DNA of 64,000 nucleotides from Kitagawia praeruptora (lineage: Eukaryota > Streptophyta > Magnoliopsida > Apiales > Apiaceae): the NCBI GenBank assembly GCA_037693485.1, contig CM075345.1, forward strand, positions 106,448,001-106,512,000, in the 5' to 3' direction. The translations under genes and the position numbers were made by a program. Within the stretch, counting starts at the first letter, position 1, and each line of letters opens with the position of its first letter. Below are positions 1 through 12,177 of this stretch, piece after piece. The notes below the pieces were generated by a model. It had not been told where the DNA came from and made no database searches. It saw only the letters and a program-made list of their open reading frames with translations.

Positions 1-3000
1 AGAGGTGGTAACAAGTTATGTGATTACTTTATAGTAATACATTGATTGTGTGTACTCGTCAAAGAGTGAATATGAAGCTTTATAGAGAGGAATATAAGCT
101 CAAGACTGAAAACCAACTTAATACGAAATTAAGAGGGTAAGGAATGACTTTGATACTGAATAACCACTAGGTGATGTTTGTTCACAATGTGGATATATTC
201 ATGAGGTTACTGCACATTACTCGCATTAATCAAATGGAGTAGCTACAGGTTGAGTTGCACTCTAATGGAGATGCAAAAGCGATGCTGATCAGTTCAGACT
301 ATCACTGAATATGAGGATATTAGTCACGTAGAGACTAATCATTCCTTAAACAAGATACCTTGAAAGGAAATAATAGAATTTCCTATCAATTCTGGAATGG
401 TTTCGACATTCTTAGAAATATTAAAATGTGGGGGTATCTTGAAGCGAAAATAATAAAATTTTATGAGAATTCTAGAATGTAGAGAAACATTCTTAGATAT
501 ATTTAAAATGTGGGGGTATCTTGAAGATGTCTTGATACCTATACCTATAAAGGTTAAAGGAGTTCCAAAAGCCAATTGTGATATTTTGGATGGATACATA
601 GACAACGATCAAGTCTAACGATATCATGTGGTCTGCAGATGAATCTAATGTATAAGATTCATTATAATGCAATTACAAAATCTAGGAATGCTTCTATGAT
701 GAATTAGTAGTTCCTTGTAAATTTGTAATAAAAATTTGTCGGGAAAAATTTACGAGTTATTGGATGAATGTGAGGTTGAACCGAGACAGAGCAAAAGACT
801 TGGAAATTTGTTAGTCCAAAAATGTCTGAAATTTTGCTTGATGGTAAACCTCAAAGCTTGAGAGAAGTTATGAGAATTTCTGATAATCCTATGAGAAAAA
901 GGATATCAATAGAGAAATTGACTAGAATTAAGAAGTCAATAAGTCAAGATTTCTAACACGTATGTTAGAAAATGGATTGTGACACTTTTCAAATAAATAT
1001 GATCTCTCTATATCCTTTGTGGGGGAAAAGGGATGTTAAGAAATAGAGAGAAGCGATTAATAAATAGAGAGAAGTGATTCTATGTGACAGAATCATATTC
1101 AATAACGTATGGATCTTCTTGCGAGATAGATGCCATTTGGGCCCAAACGAATTTTCAAATTTAGAAAATAAATATATGGGTCAAAGAAAAGTAAAAGGCC
1201 AGACTGATAATTTAAAGATTATAGTCAAAAGTGAAGACCTAACTTACTCTATGTAATATTCTTGAGTTACAAGAATATGGTTCATCTAGATGATACTTAA
1301 ATTACCGGCATTGTGAAATTTAGAAGTACATCAATGAACTTTGAAACAGTCTTTCTTGGTTTCTCTGGTTAAGGAAAGAGTAGAAAATCTGTATTTTGGT
1401 GATTATGTTGATTGAAACAACATAGATATGAAAATTGGCATAGGCATATGAAATTTGATATTGTTGCGATATGCTATGGTTTCATAATAAACGATATAGT
1501 TGCCACTTTGAGGACGCTCAAATTTGGTAACTGAGTGAATGAGTATTGCCAGTTTAGGGGCGCTTAAACTTGGTAATGAGATAAATTGAAATTACTAATT
1601 TTTGGGACGCTAAAAATTGGTAATGTCAATTACGATTTGAAGCCTTAGCTGATGACTGGTAAAGTAATTACCAAAATGTGACATGCCAATGTTGAGATGT
1701 AAAATTGATAGAAAATCAATGAATTGACAAATGTGTATATGTTATTTACACATGAGATGATAAAATTATTGTAATTACAGGTGAGTGATCTGATCATTAT
1801 GAGAAGTAATGACAAGATGATCATCTCTAGTAATTTGGATGAGAAATTGTTGTAATTGCACGTGAGTGATCTGATCATTACGAGAAGTAATGACAAGATG
1901 ATCATCTCTAGCAATTTGGATGAGCCTTAAAGTTTTGATTTTGGAGATTAAAATCTTAATAACTTTAAAGTCCTAGAGGATACATGTCACACGTTAGTGA
2001 TGTAAATCTTGAAGAGATCAACGTAACTAAATCTAGTATAGCTAGAATGACTATGTATGATGTATCTATCCAATTATAGATGAACAAGGATCTCTCAAGA
2101 ATGATTGAAAGTCTGTTGTACATTTCAAAATGGTACAAAATCAGACATAGGCTACACAGTTGGTGAACTGAGTAGATGCACGAGTCAAATCGAAATTGGT
2201 CTCTTGAAAGTGATTGCAATGAGACTAAGGTGTTTGAGATATACTCGTGAACTTGGGCTGCATTGTAAACGATATCTAATTGTACTGTATGGTTATAGTA
2301 TGAATGTTAGATGTTTGACTTTAAGAATTTAAAAGTCATTAGTGAATTTAGTTCACATTAACGTAAGCAGCCATGTCATGGAAATCCTATATAGACGATT
2401 AAACATAGCTCGATTCATGATGGAATACGAGTTTTTTGCATAATGATTGTGCATGTGTAAGAGGGTGAAGTGGTAGTCACTTTGTAAAGGATATTCCTAA
2501 ATGACAAGAAAATGTGTTTTCAATATGCATATTTTATGTGAATAATTTGCAAATTGGGAGATTACATTGTTATGTATGTAATGATATGTCTCGCCTCTAT
2601 GACGAGGACATAATATCATTAAACAACTACTCTCAACGAGAATTATCAGGATTGACTCTGTAAAGTCAAATGATAATGTTGTGGATCCACTAACCAGATG
2701 GTTAAACTTAGATAATCTGGTTAAACCAAGAGAATCTGGTTATACTGAGAGATAGTTGTAAAATCATCGAGAGGGATGGGCCTTAAGCCTATTGCTTAAC
2801 GGCGTCATGGTGGACACCCAACCATTGCTGACTGGAGGTCCCAAGAACTTGGTTCAATGGGCCAACTAAATCATGATGACCAAATCACTGTGGGGGTAAC
2901 CCCTGGCCTGTTCCTATGATGAGAAACAGTGAGACCCGTAAGGTACGAGGGTAAGCTTTCGAGCTTTTAATGATCTTTCGGTGAATACATGGAGTTCAAG

Positions 3001-3416
3001 GTTAGAACGCATGGAATTCAGTTGAGTAAACGCGGGTTACTCTATAAGATAAAGATCACCTATGTGGGAGAGAAGTGGGGCCGCTTCAAAGGAGAATTGC
3101 GAGGCACAATTCTTTAGAAACTCCTGCAGAACCAGGACGATGTTCCATGGCCAAAATGAACATAATCATGAGAGCTGAACGAGTCAGAAAGGATATAGTG
3201 ATAAGTATATCATCGCTTACACAAACGGTCGAACAGTTCAAAGAGCAAACCTCCACTGTCTACCAGTAAGGTCGGTATGTTTACTCAAGCGAAGGTTCAA
3301 GGAGCAAACCTCTACCTATCGTATGCTATATTTGATCGAAGAATCTATCACCAAATCAAATTCTGTGTCTATCTGGTGTGTGCTACTACGATATCAATCT
3401 CATCCATGTGGGGGAT
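1..3416 (+). mobile_element. Degenerate Ty1/copia retrotransposon, internal part (5' end outside window)
   Basis: This is the decayed internal region of a copia-type LTR retrotransposon whose 3' LTR begins at 3417. No long frame survives. A short stretch around 2650-2750 still reads like the C-terminal end of copia RNase H, with the motif VKSNDNVVDPLTRWL (compare the usual xNxADPLTK) followed by a degenerate REGWAL. The polypurine tract GTGGGGGATT lies directly before the LTR (about 3408-3417). The element's start is beyond the left edge. It has integrated into the last codons of exon 1 of TIR-glutaredoxin copy A. Confidence in the copia assignment is good; no function is expected. Confidence 0.75.
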
Positions 3417-3948
3417 TGTTGGAATATGGATTCGATTATAAATTGAATTCATTGATTCGGTAAAATCAATTCCGTTTTTACTACGGATTTTTGCCACCGC
3501 CTTAACATAATTAATTAACACGGTTAATTAATTAAGGAAATTGCCACCGATTTAATTGATTAGCGCGGCTAATTAATTAAGGCAATTGTGTAGCGCACAA
3601 GTCTTCTCATCCTATAAATACTCATCTAGAGCATTAGGATTATTTACTCGAAAACACATATCCTCCTCTCATATACAGTCTCTCCTCTTCCTCTGGTGAT
3701 AGTTCTTGCCCGTCTCAAGCTCGCTGAAAGTGACGCTTCCTGTAGCCTCACTGCAATCCGTTTTATCCTGGTAGGCATTTCGCTCGCACATACGGTGAGG
3801 GCAAATACGCTTTAAGGAGACAGTCACGCACTGGACTCGGGTTTTTCGTTCCTTGTCTCCTCTTTTGTCTGTTTTAATTATACACATAACTGTTACTCAC
3901 ACACGCATAAATATTATACTGTTTGTATTTATCGCAGATTGTCTAACA
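3417..3948 (+). repeat. 3' LTR of the copia element
   Basis: The LTR runs from TGTTGGAATATGG to GATTGTCTAACA and is 532 bp long. A TATA-like CCTATAAATA lies at about 3611-3620. The polypurine tract abuts its start. Directly after it, GTAAT (3949-3953) continues in frame with the end of TIR exon 1, so GTAAT is the expected target-site duplication. The matching copy should lie left of the window. Confidence 0.85.
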
Positions 3949-4741
3949 GTAATATTTTTGGAGACCATGTACAGGGGTAAATTTCTTACCCTTTTTCACT
4001 ATGATCTTGTGTTTCGTGCTAATATTGTTCCTTTCTTATATGTTCTAATACAAGGGTGAAAGGTCTAAATTAGCAACAAAAAAAAAAGGTGAAAGGTCTA
4101 GTACATTGTTCTATGATACACAATATACACAGGTTCCCCTTTCAATTTTTTATTAATTTACAGTTCATATATTACTTCTCGCTTCTCAGCGGATGTTGAT
4201 ATATTCAATAAATGCATAAATATTTACCAGAGTATCAATATTAATATGTTTCATTTTTTCTTTTATACCTTCCAGGTTACAAAGCACTTTCATTCAAAAC
4301 ACTGTCAAATTGTTTCAAGAAAAATTGGCGGCTATGTTCCCAGAATGCCGCCTCCCATTGCCAAAAAGTCCAATTTTACAAGGCAGTTGTGGGCCATCTA
4401 ACAATAGGGTAATTCTTTACACAACTAGTGTTGACAGTGGCGTAGGCACAATTGGGTTGGTGAAGACAATTCTGATGAGGGGAAATGTTGTATTTGAAGA
4501 GAGAAATTGTTCAAAAGAACCAAAGTATCTGACAGAGCTACAAGAGCTGGTTGGTTATGACAAGGTGAGGTTTCCTATGGTGATTTTTAATGGGAAGGAC
4601 TTGTGTGAAGATGAGGAAGTTGAAGGTTTAGAGGATTTTCAAGGCAGAGACATGCTCAAATCAACTCTAAATATAATCTATGCTGAACAAAGGAAACATG
4701 AGAATCTAAACAACTATATGAAACTACTAGTTCGATCTTAG
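3949..4741 (+). pseudogene. TIR-glutaredoxin-like gene copy A, 3' part (exon 1 tail, intron, intact exon 2)
   Basis: Bases 3949-3976 are the last codons of TIR exon 1 (NIFGDHVQG in frame), cut off from the rest by the copia insertion. The intron runs from GT at 3977 to AG at 4275. Exon 2 (4276-4741) is fully open. It encodes the linker STFIQNTVKLFQEKL and a glutaredoxin-like domain with VILYTTSV, VVFEERNCSKEPKYL, the cis-Pro segment RFPMVI and EDEEVEGLED, then a C-terminal tail ending in TAA at 4739-4741. There is no CxxC motif. The domain is very similar to copy C but diverges at the helix-1 loop (DSGVGTIG against NNGLGANG). With exon 1 split this copy is presumably dead, although exon 2 shows no inactivating change. 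The 5' part of exon 1 is predicted beyond the left edge. Confidence 0.85.
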
Positions 4742-5102
4742 GTTGGGACGGGCGATTTATATAAGGGGTGAAGATTTACATTACTGCAAAATCTGTTCCA
4801 AAGTTTATATTCCATGGCCTCAATGGAAAGAATCGGCTTGTGTCTTTATGGTGGCACAATCTCGAATCCGATATTGTGCTTCATATATATGTGTTTCTTG
4901 ATAAAAATTGTGCCTATTTCTATATGCTTAACCATGTTCACGTATCATAGTGTACAAAATAAATTTTGCTAATTTGTTAAGGGAAAAGAGGCCAAGAGAA
5001 GCTTTTCTACTAGGCTATCCTGAATTCTCTCCGCATTTCTCTTTTATATTAACAATAATAATATAAACAATAGTCTTTTCAAAAGTTATTTGGATCCGAA
5101 AC
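4742..5102. other. 3' flank of copy A
   Basis: There is no gene here. The segment around 4980-5040 (gaggccaagagaagc then ctaggctatcctgaattc) is homologous to 12550-12610 after copy B and 20875-20930 after copy C. It therefore belongs to the duplicated unit and probably includes the 3' UTR. A short ORF at 4768-4950 has no recognisable features. Confidence 0.6.
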
Positions 5103-6770
5103 TGTTAGAATATAATATAAAATTCATATAGGGCCTCCCTCTAACACCTTAAGATTTTAGATGAGTTGGTTACTTAATATGGCATCAGAGCCAGGTCATG
5201 TAACCCTTGCTTCCGCAAATATAAATCAATACACAGACTATGTGTTGCCCGGATTTTCGAAAAAACAATCGCAATCATTGATTACAACTTTTGGTAGACC
5301 TAAAAATACATCATATCAATTAAATAGTGAAATTGATGATAAAGGATGGATAATTGATACCGGCGCTTCAAATCATGTTACGGGTAATTTATCTTGTTTG
5401 AAGAATCTTAGAGATGTGACGTCTTTTCCGGTTGGTTTGCCTAACGGTGAGAAAGTTGCAGCAACCAAAGAGGGAATAGTGCAACTTTCGGACAAAATTT
5501 GTCTCAATCGGGTTCTTTATGTTCCTAAATTGACTTGTAGTTTAATTTCTGTTTCACAACTTAATGATGATCAGAATTGTTTTGTTCAATTTCCTTCAGA
5601 CACATGTGCTATACAAGATCTTCAATCGAGGGAGGTTATTGGAATAGGTGAACGACGAGATGGGCTTTATTATTTTCGATGTGTCTTGAATGTTAATTTC
5701 GTTTCAGCTGTAAGTTCTTCTTTAGAATTGTGGCATAAACGAATGGGACATCCTTCTGAAAAAGTAGTAAAATTGATTCCTCAACTTCGTAAGTCGAGGG
5801 AGTGTTTGGATAAAGCATGTGAAGTGTGTCATCGTGCAAAGCAGCATAGAGAAACTTTTCCTATAAGTGATAATAAATCTACACGAATATTTGAGTTAAT
5901 CCATTGCGATTTATGGGGTCCTTACAGTTCGCCTTCGTCTTGTGGTGCTTGTTATTTTTTCACATTGGTTGATGATTTTTCTCGTGCCGTATGGGTTTTC
6001 TTGTTGACTGATAAGACAGAGGTATTTAAATACTTTATGTGGTTCATTGCTATGATCGTCAGTTCTCTCAAAAAGTAAAAATTGTACGCAGTGATAATGG
6101 TACAGAATTTAACAGTCTGAAAAAATATTTTTTGGCGAATGGTATCTTGTTTCAAACTAGTTGTGTGGGTACTCCCCAACAGAATGGACGAGTAGAGAGA
6201 AAACATCAACATATTTTGAATGTTGCACGCGCATTAAGATTTTAAGGAAATTTGCCTATCATGTTTTGGGGTGAATGTGTCTTAACTGCAGCTAATTTGA
6301 TAAATCGAACACCCTCTAGAATTTTACAGAATAAAACTCCGTATGAAATTTTGTTTGATTCTCCACCCTCATATGATATTTTGCGCGTATTTTGGTGTTT
6401 GTGTTTTGCTCATAATCAACGAGCAAGGGGTGATAAATTTGCAAGTCGTAGTAGAAAGTGCATATTTGTAGGTTACCCTTATGACAAAAAGGGATGGAAG
6501 TTATATGATTTGGAGAATAAAGAATTTTTTGTGTCTCGTGATGTGAAATTTTATGAGGATAAATTTCCTTACATGGGTAATGATTCGTTGAAAGATAAAT
6601 TGCTCCCTCCGATGGAAAATAAAGTGTACATAGATGATTTCGAGAATTTTGAGTATTATGGTACGTCAAATGGAACAACTAAAGAAGAAACCTCAAACAC
6701 GGATACTCCTGAACAGACTGTCATTCCACCAACTACAGAGATAATTGATCCAGAAATCTCTGATACCATG
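5103..6770 (+). mobile_element. Truncated Ty1/copia element: protease and integrase remnant
   Basis: This is a defective copia pol fragment. TGTTAGAATATAATAT at 5103 starts what looks like an LTR remnant. It is followed at about 5180 by TGGCATCAGAGCCA, the methionine-tRNA primer-binding site. Gag is almost wholly missing. The reading frame then shows the aspartic protease motif IIDTGASNH, the pre-integrase zinc-binding segment (HKRMGHPS then CEVCHRAK) and the integrase core with Asp in HCDLWGPY, Asp in RSDNGTEF and Glu in QNGRVERKH. A frameshift lies near 6040 and a TAA stop at 6243-6245. The frame continues to KVYIDDFENFEYYG and fades by about 6770. Reverse transcriptase and the 3' LTR are absent. 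It lies downstream of TIR copy A. Confidence 0.88.
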
Positions 6771-8296
6771 ACAAAGATGTTTAAACTATTTTCTGTTATT
6801 CAATCATTCAAATCTTGCTCATAATACATGTTTGAGGTTATACATATAAACCCCAATATTACCATATTACAATATTATAGATATCTATAATATAATATAA
6901 TATATATTTAAATATTGTCTAATAGAAACTCATATGGCCACTGAAAAATAAGCTTAATGATCAAAACTTATACAAATGTAAGTTTTATTAAGCTTAATGG
7001 TCTCGAGGAACTTGTACAAATGTTTAAAAAAAAAGGATAATGAGCATGGTTTATGACTTATCAAAAGCATTGCCAGGTCTTGATGTTGCCACATTAACAC
7101 CACCACCAGCCACACACATTAACATCATCGGCATTGGAGGATTTAAGGGGAGTACGGGGCAATAGAGTTTAGTCATCAGAGTTTGGACGCATCGGTGGTA
7201 TAGATTAAATAGTAGCACAGACATTCACGGGGTTGACCACAGCCCACAGGTATGAAAGCGGGGTCTATCATCTTTGTATGCAACTTTTTATGTTGTATCT
7301 TCGTGTTTGACTATCTACTTGTGTGCTCACGTACTAATATTCAATTACGGACTGGAGCTGGATGTGTGTGAAGCATCATGTGGCGAATATGTGATGAAGA
7401 TAATCTAGTTACTGTAAGTTTTGCATATTTGTTCCATAGTTTTCCTATTAAATATATTCTCATCCAAGAGCTGCCTAGGGCCTCAATGACATTTTTTTGC
7501 TCTGTTTTGATGAACTTGTAAATTAATTACAAATGTAAATGAAGAAGCAAACAATACAATCTGAAGCTTTCCATTTCCATTAGCTAAAATCATGCAAACT
7601 GTTAAAAAGACAACGGACATATATGTCAAAGTCAAACTATCTAGGTAGCGTATAAGAATCTTTCAATTTACTTGATTCTGTACTACAAACAAAAAGAATT
7701 TGTGTAAGTACTTGACTCTCAGTTTACTCCTTTGCCTGCTGAAATGGTAAAGATCAACTGTTAGCTGTTGATGGAGTGTTAGGCCACTGGTAAACAAGAT
7801 CAAAAGTAGTGGAGTTGGGTTTCTTTCCTGACAAGAGCTCAGCTCAAGTCGCTGAAATGAACTGGAAATAGAGTTGCCTCTTATGTAAATATGTGAAAGT
7901 ATCTGATTTTTGCAATAATATAGTTCTTTTATAATAATTAAAAAATAAAATTAGAGCATGTTCTATACTTAGGTCAAGAAAGTGCTCCCCTGTCACACTT
8001 GATGAAGTTAAATAGAATTTTTTTAATAATTTATGTTATAATAGACTTAAATAAAATCTAGTAGCTAGTAATACTATGATAGAGAAATACTGTAGTAACA
8101 AAGGAGAATAATTATTCATAACATAACGCATAAGCATTGATATAATGATACTCATGGAAACTACTGAGTACTTGTGCCAATTCTAGAAACATTTGACAAT
8201 CACAAAACTAGAAATCATGCTTGGTCTCTAGTTTCACATATTTAGATTTTAACACCTTAGCAATTTAGCATAGCCTTGTGCTTAGAATAATAGTTT
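6771..8296. other. Intergenic; duplicated 5' region of TIR copy B
   Basis: There is no convincing gene. A 41-codon ORF at 7040-7165 (ends GGFKGSTGQ, then TAG) is not recognised. From about 7340 onward the sequence is homologous to 13360-13760 and 18640-18850, upstream of copy C. Examples are the shared 'gctggatgtg.gtgaagcatc', 'gcctagggcct' and 'ttagctgttgatggagtgtt' blocks. It is thus part of the tandemly duplicated unit. Confidence 0.6.
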
Positions 8297-8614
8297 TTCA
8301 TGATTATATATACATAATCATATTATCTTTAATAAGTAAATACTTTAGAGATGTAGTTTAGGTTTCGTTTGAAAGATGCTTAAGCATTGTTTGGTTTATT
8401 GTGTGATGCATTATTGATAACCGTTTTGATTAATAATATAAGTTGGAATGTGGGTGTTTCCACGTCAAATATTGTATGTGCTCTTGTTTTTTTTTTACTT
8501 ATTGATTTGATAGAAGTAGAAGCAATATTGAATAATGTGACCGCGTTTTAGTGGTGATTGTCAACTAATGTGTGTGCTCTGTATTGGTTGTTTGTGAAAC
8601 TCGAATTGTGTAGC
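8297..8614 (+). repeat. LTR fragment in the promoter of TIR copy B
   Basis: This segment is a diverged match to the 3' 60% of the LTR at 9607-10194. Shared blocks include 'tatatatacata.tcatatt', 'agagatgtag', 'gtgggtgtttcca.gtcaaatattg' and 'tggttgtttgtgaa'. The promoter of copy C (19200-19260) lacks it, reading directly from 'tagccttgtg' into 'agttgacttacc'. It is therefore an insertion, with eroded or truncated ends, about 250 bp upstream of the copy B start codon. Confidence 0.75.
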
Positions 8615-8698
8615 CCCTAGTTGACTTACCCGGTTGGTTAACTTCGTGGAATCTACATCCAACATTATAATTTCATTGACCAATTTAGTCCATTTTAT

Positions 8699-8711
8699 TG
8701 GTTTATAAACA
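8699..8711 (+). promoter_or_regulatory. TATA-like box of TIR copy B
   Basis: GGTTTATAAACAG lies about 150 bp upstream of the copy B ATG (8862). The same place in copy C reads GGTTTAAATATTAG (about 19365), a weaker TATA. The assignment rests on position and sequence only. Confidence 0.4.
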
Positions 8712-9606
8712 GAGATTTCAAACCAATTTGACAATCTATGTCATGGATTATGTCATGAACGTCTTTGTTACAATTCACTAATCTTGAAGTATGCATTATG
8801 TCATGGATTAGTTAATCTTGATCTCCTCCTAACTATCAGATTTAGAAGAATCCAAATTTCCATGGCTAAAGAAGCCTCATTTTGTTATGTCTTCTCGAGC
8901 TTCCAAGGGGAAACTCACAACAAGTTCACATGCTTCTTATACAAGACTTTGAAAGCTCAAGGATTTGTAGTTTTTATGGACACAAGTGACATACATGTTG
9001 GAGATGAAGTAGATTTGACAACTAAAGAGGGAATCAGAAACTCTATGAATGCCATGGTTACTTTCACCCAAAATTATGCGTATTCTACATAGTGCCTCGA
9101 TGAACTTGATCTCATCCTTGAACGTAAGAAAAATTCTAGATATTTTATCATGCCAATCTTCTATGAGGTTAAAATCCGAGATATAAAACACCAGCTCGGG
9201 AATTATGGCCTGGCGCTCGAAAAACATAGGATGGGGTATAGCTACAAGGTGGACAAGTGGATAGAAGCTTTGGTAGAGGCTGGTAATATTTTGGGAGACC
9301 ATGTAAAGGGGTAAATTTTCTTACTTTCTTGGCAGTGATATTATGTTTTTTGCTAAATAATGCTTTGTTCTATATTAATAGCTTTCTTATACTAGTGGTG
9401 AAATGTCTAACACGTTGTTCTATTATAGTGCATACTATTTACTTCAAGTTTTAATTCCCTGTTTCTTATTCATTTACAAATCATATATACATTTTTCAGC
9501 TTATCCAGATTTCACTTCCAGGTTACAGAGCACTTTTATCCAAAACATTGTCGCAATGTTTCAAGAATAATTGGCAGCCAAGTTCCCAATGTCAAAAAGT
9601 TCAGTT

Positions 9607-11345
9607 TGTTGGGTTTTCAGCCCAATACAATGGTATGGGTCTTGGGTGATCCAAGACAAGTATGGGTTTTGGTGATCCAAAACATATATGGATTGGGTAA
9701 TAATTATATGTTTAGATAATTATTATAGATGGTATATTTAGATACCAAGTATGATAAGGATTGTAATTGGAAACCAAGTATGATTAGGATATCTTGGTGG
9801 CTAAGTTTGTGATGGCTATATATACATAGTCATATTGTATTTGTTTGGTGTGAAAACTTAAGAGATGTAGTCTTAAGTATTGTTTGGTAGGTACTTGAGC
9901 ATTGTTGGCTCAAGTATCGGGTTGGGACATCGTTGAGGTGTTATTATTTTGATGTATTATTGATTATTGTTTGGATTAATAATACAAGTTTAGGGCGTGG
10001 GTGTGGGTGTTTCCATGTCAAATATTGTGGGTATTCATGTTTTACTTTTACTTATTGTTGATAAAAGTAGAAGTGATACTTGAATAATGTGTGATCGCGC
10101 TTTGGTGGATCTTGTCAACTAATCAATTAGTTGTGTATGTGCTCTATAATGGTTGTTTGTGAATCTCGGATTGTGCAAGTCTCTTAACCTAACAAGTGGT
10201 ATCAAAGCCAAGGTTTGGGTTTGAGATGGATGAAGTTGAGGAAAAGTTCGAGGTTCAATTGGTATGGCAGAGCATGATGAAGGATTTGCTGACAATGAGA
10301 TTGCTGCTAAAGCGGGTAGAGACAAAGTTACATGCGGTTTGAAGGTTGACTTGCACCTTGGATCAATCCTGTGTTCGGACTCGAGATGGAAGAAGATGAA
10401 AGAGGTCATCGCAATTGTTTCAATGGCTTGATCAACCAGGTGAACTATTTGGATGATACTAGTGATTTTCTTCAAGAGACCGAAGGATTGTTAAAGCAAG
10501 GATTGGGTGACTCAACATGTGGAAGAGCACTCGTGGTGGTTGATGCACGTGATTTTGTAGATGGATACATCGTTATGGTGAAGAACGATGGTTTGGGTGG
10601 TTTGGGTGGTTTGGAGGGTCACTATACAGGTTTTAGCGACACTCAAGATTGGAAGAACAAGAAAAGGTTCTTATTCAAGGGGAGGCATTGACGGATGGAC
10701 GTCATTGGCTTGATGGTGACCGTTAATTTGGTTATGAAATTGTATTGGGTTGAAGGGGAGGATTGTTGGGTTTTCAGCCCAATACAATGGTATGGGTCTT
10801 GGGTGATCCAAGACAAGTATGGGTTTTGGTGATCCAAAACATATATGGATTGGGAAATAATTTTATGTTTAGATAATTATTATAGATGGTATATTTAGAT
10901 ACCAAGTATGACAAGGATTGTAATTGGAAACCAAGTATGATTAGGATATCTTGGTGGCTAAGTTTGTGATGGCTATATATACATAGTCATATTGTATTTG
11001 TTTGGTGTGAAAACCTAAGAGATGTAGTCTTAAGTATTGTTTGGTAGGTACTTGAGCATTGTTGGCTCAAGTATCGGGTTGGGACACCGTTGAGGTATTA
11101 TTGTTTTGATGTATTATTGATTATTGTTTGGCTTAATAATACAAGTTTAGGACGTGGGTGTTTCCATGTCAAATATTGTGGGTGTTCATGTTTTACTTTT
11201 ACTTATTGTTGATAGAAGTAGAAGTGATACTTGAATAATGTGTGATCGCGCTTTGGTGGATCTTGTCAACTAATCAATTGGTTGTGTATGTGCTCTGTAA
11301 TGGTTGTTTGTGAATCTCGGATTGTGTAAGTCTCCTAACCTAACA
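9607..11345 (+). mobile_element. Small non-autonomous copia-type LTR retrotransposon inside copy B
   Basis: This is a complete 1739-bp element with two LTRs: 9607-10194 (588 bp) and 10764-11345 (582 bp), both TGTTGGG...CCTAACA. Its target-site duplication CAGTT is perfect (9602-9606 and 11346-11350). A primer-binding site complementary to initiator Met-tRNA, TGGTATCAAAGCCA, lies at 10197-10210. The polypurine tract is GAAGGGGAGGAT (10752-10763). The 569-bp interior has no pol. Its first codons after the PBS resemble the start of copia gag (EKFEVQLVW...MKDLL). A 106-codon ORF at 10371-10691 is not a recognisable retroelement protein. The LTRs are nearly identical, so the insertion is fairly recent. 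Confidence 0.93.
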
Positions 11346-11771
11346 CAGTTTTACAAGGCAGTTCTTCATCAACCTTCCCTCGACATGGGCCTTCTAACGA
11401 CAATATGATTCTTTACACGACTAGTGTTAACAATGGCCTTGGAGCAAATGGGTTGTTAAAGACGATTCTGATGAGTGGAAATGTTATATTTGAAGAGAGA
11501 AACTGTTTAAAGGAGCTAAAGTATCTGACAGAGCTGCAACTACTGGTGGGTAATGACAAGGTGAGGCTTCCCATGGTGATTGTGTGGAGAAGAAGAGGTT
11601 GAAGAGGTTGAAGGTTTAGAGGGTTGAAGGGAAGGACCTGTTTGGAGAAGAAGATGTTGAAGGTTTAGAGGATTTTCAAGACATAGTGAAGCTCAAGTCA
11701 ACTCTGCATATTTTGTGAATATATTGTATGCTGGACAAAGGCAACTGGAGAGTTTAAACGACTACTATGAG

Positions 11772-12142
11772 GCCGTTTGGGATTGTTTAAAATAAGTTAC
11801 TTTTGACTTAATGGAGGTGTTTTTAACTTAAAGGAGAAAGTAAAGTTGTTTACTTTAAGTTGAATGAAAGTGTTTAGGTAATTTTACTTAAAGTTAAATG
11901 GGGGTTTAATAATTTTGACTTAAAGTGAAATTTGACTTAAAAAAATTTTAAATTCATAATATTTGAACTTTACAAGAATCGTGAAAAAAAAACTCGATAA
12001 GTCATAAGTCAAAAGTACCTAAATGGAACTTGTGACTTAAAGCAGTTTTTTAACTTAAAGTCGGCTTAAAGCCGAGGTTGCCAAACATCCCAAAAACAAC
12101 TTAAAGCTAGTTTTTGCTTTAAGGAGATGTTGCCAAACAGGC
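11772..12142. mobile_element. MITE in the C-terminal tail of copy B (hAT-like)
   Basis: This 371-bp insertion begins GCCGTTTGGG and ends CCAAACAGGC, an imperfect terminal inverted repeat of a common plant hAT-type MITE. Subterminal sequence is rich in 'acttaaag' motifs in both orientations. Flanks read CTATGAG before and CTATATGAG after, an imperfect 7-8-bp duplication. Copies A and C are uninterrupted at the same point, which confirms the insertion. Confidence 0.75.
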
Positions 12143-12177
12143 TCTATATGAGAAGTACTAGTGCAACTTTAGGTTAG

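Larger units (their letters stand above)
8862..12177 (+). pseudogene. TIR-glutaredoxin-like gene copy B, multiply disrupted
   Basis: The start ATG at 8862 (MAKEASFCYVF) matches copy C. TIR exon 1 runs to 9310. It carries a TGG-to-TAG change at 9090-9092 at the Trp just before the catalytic-Glu motif, after which the frame stays open (CLDELDLILERKKNSRYF) to HVKG. The intron is 9311-9521. Exon 2 starts at 9522 and has an AAA-to-TAA stop in FQEK. It is split at 9606/11346 by an LTR element with CAGTT target duplications. The glutaredoxin-like part resumes with ILYTTSVNNGLGANGL. Near 11582-11640 a partial duplication of the 'ggagaagaag.ggttgaagg' stretch shifts the frame. A MITE at 11772-12142 splits the C-terminal tail, and a TAG occurs at 12175-12177 (Trp in copy C). 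This is clearly a pseudogene. Confidence 0.92.

Noticed and set aside
10371..10691. 106-codon ORF in the small LTR element as a gene
   Set aside because: No recognisable domain and no transcription context of its own; noted within the element instead.
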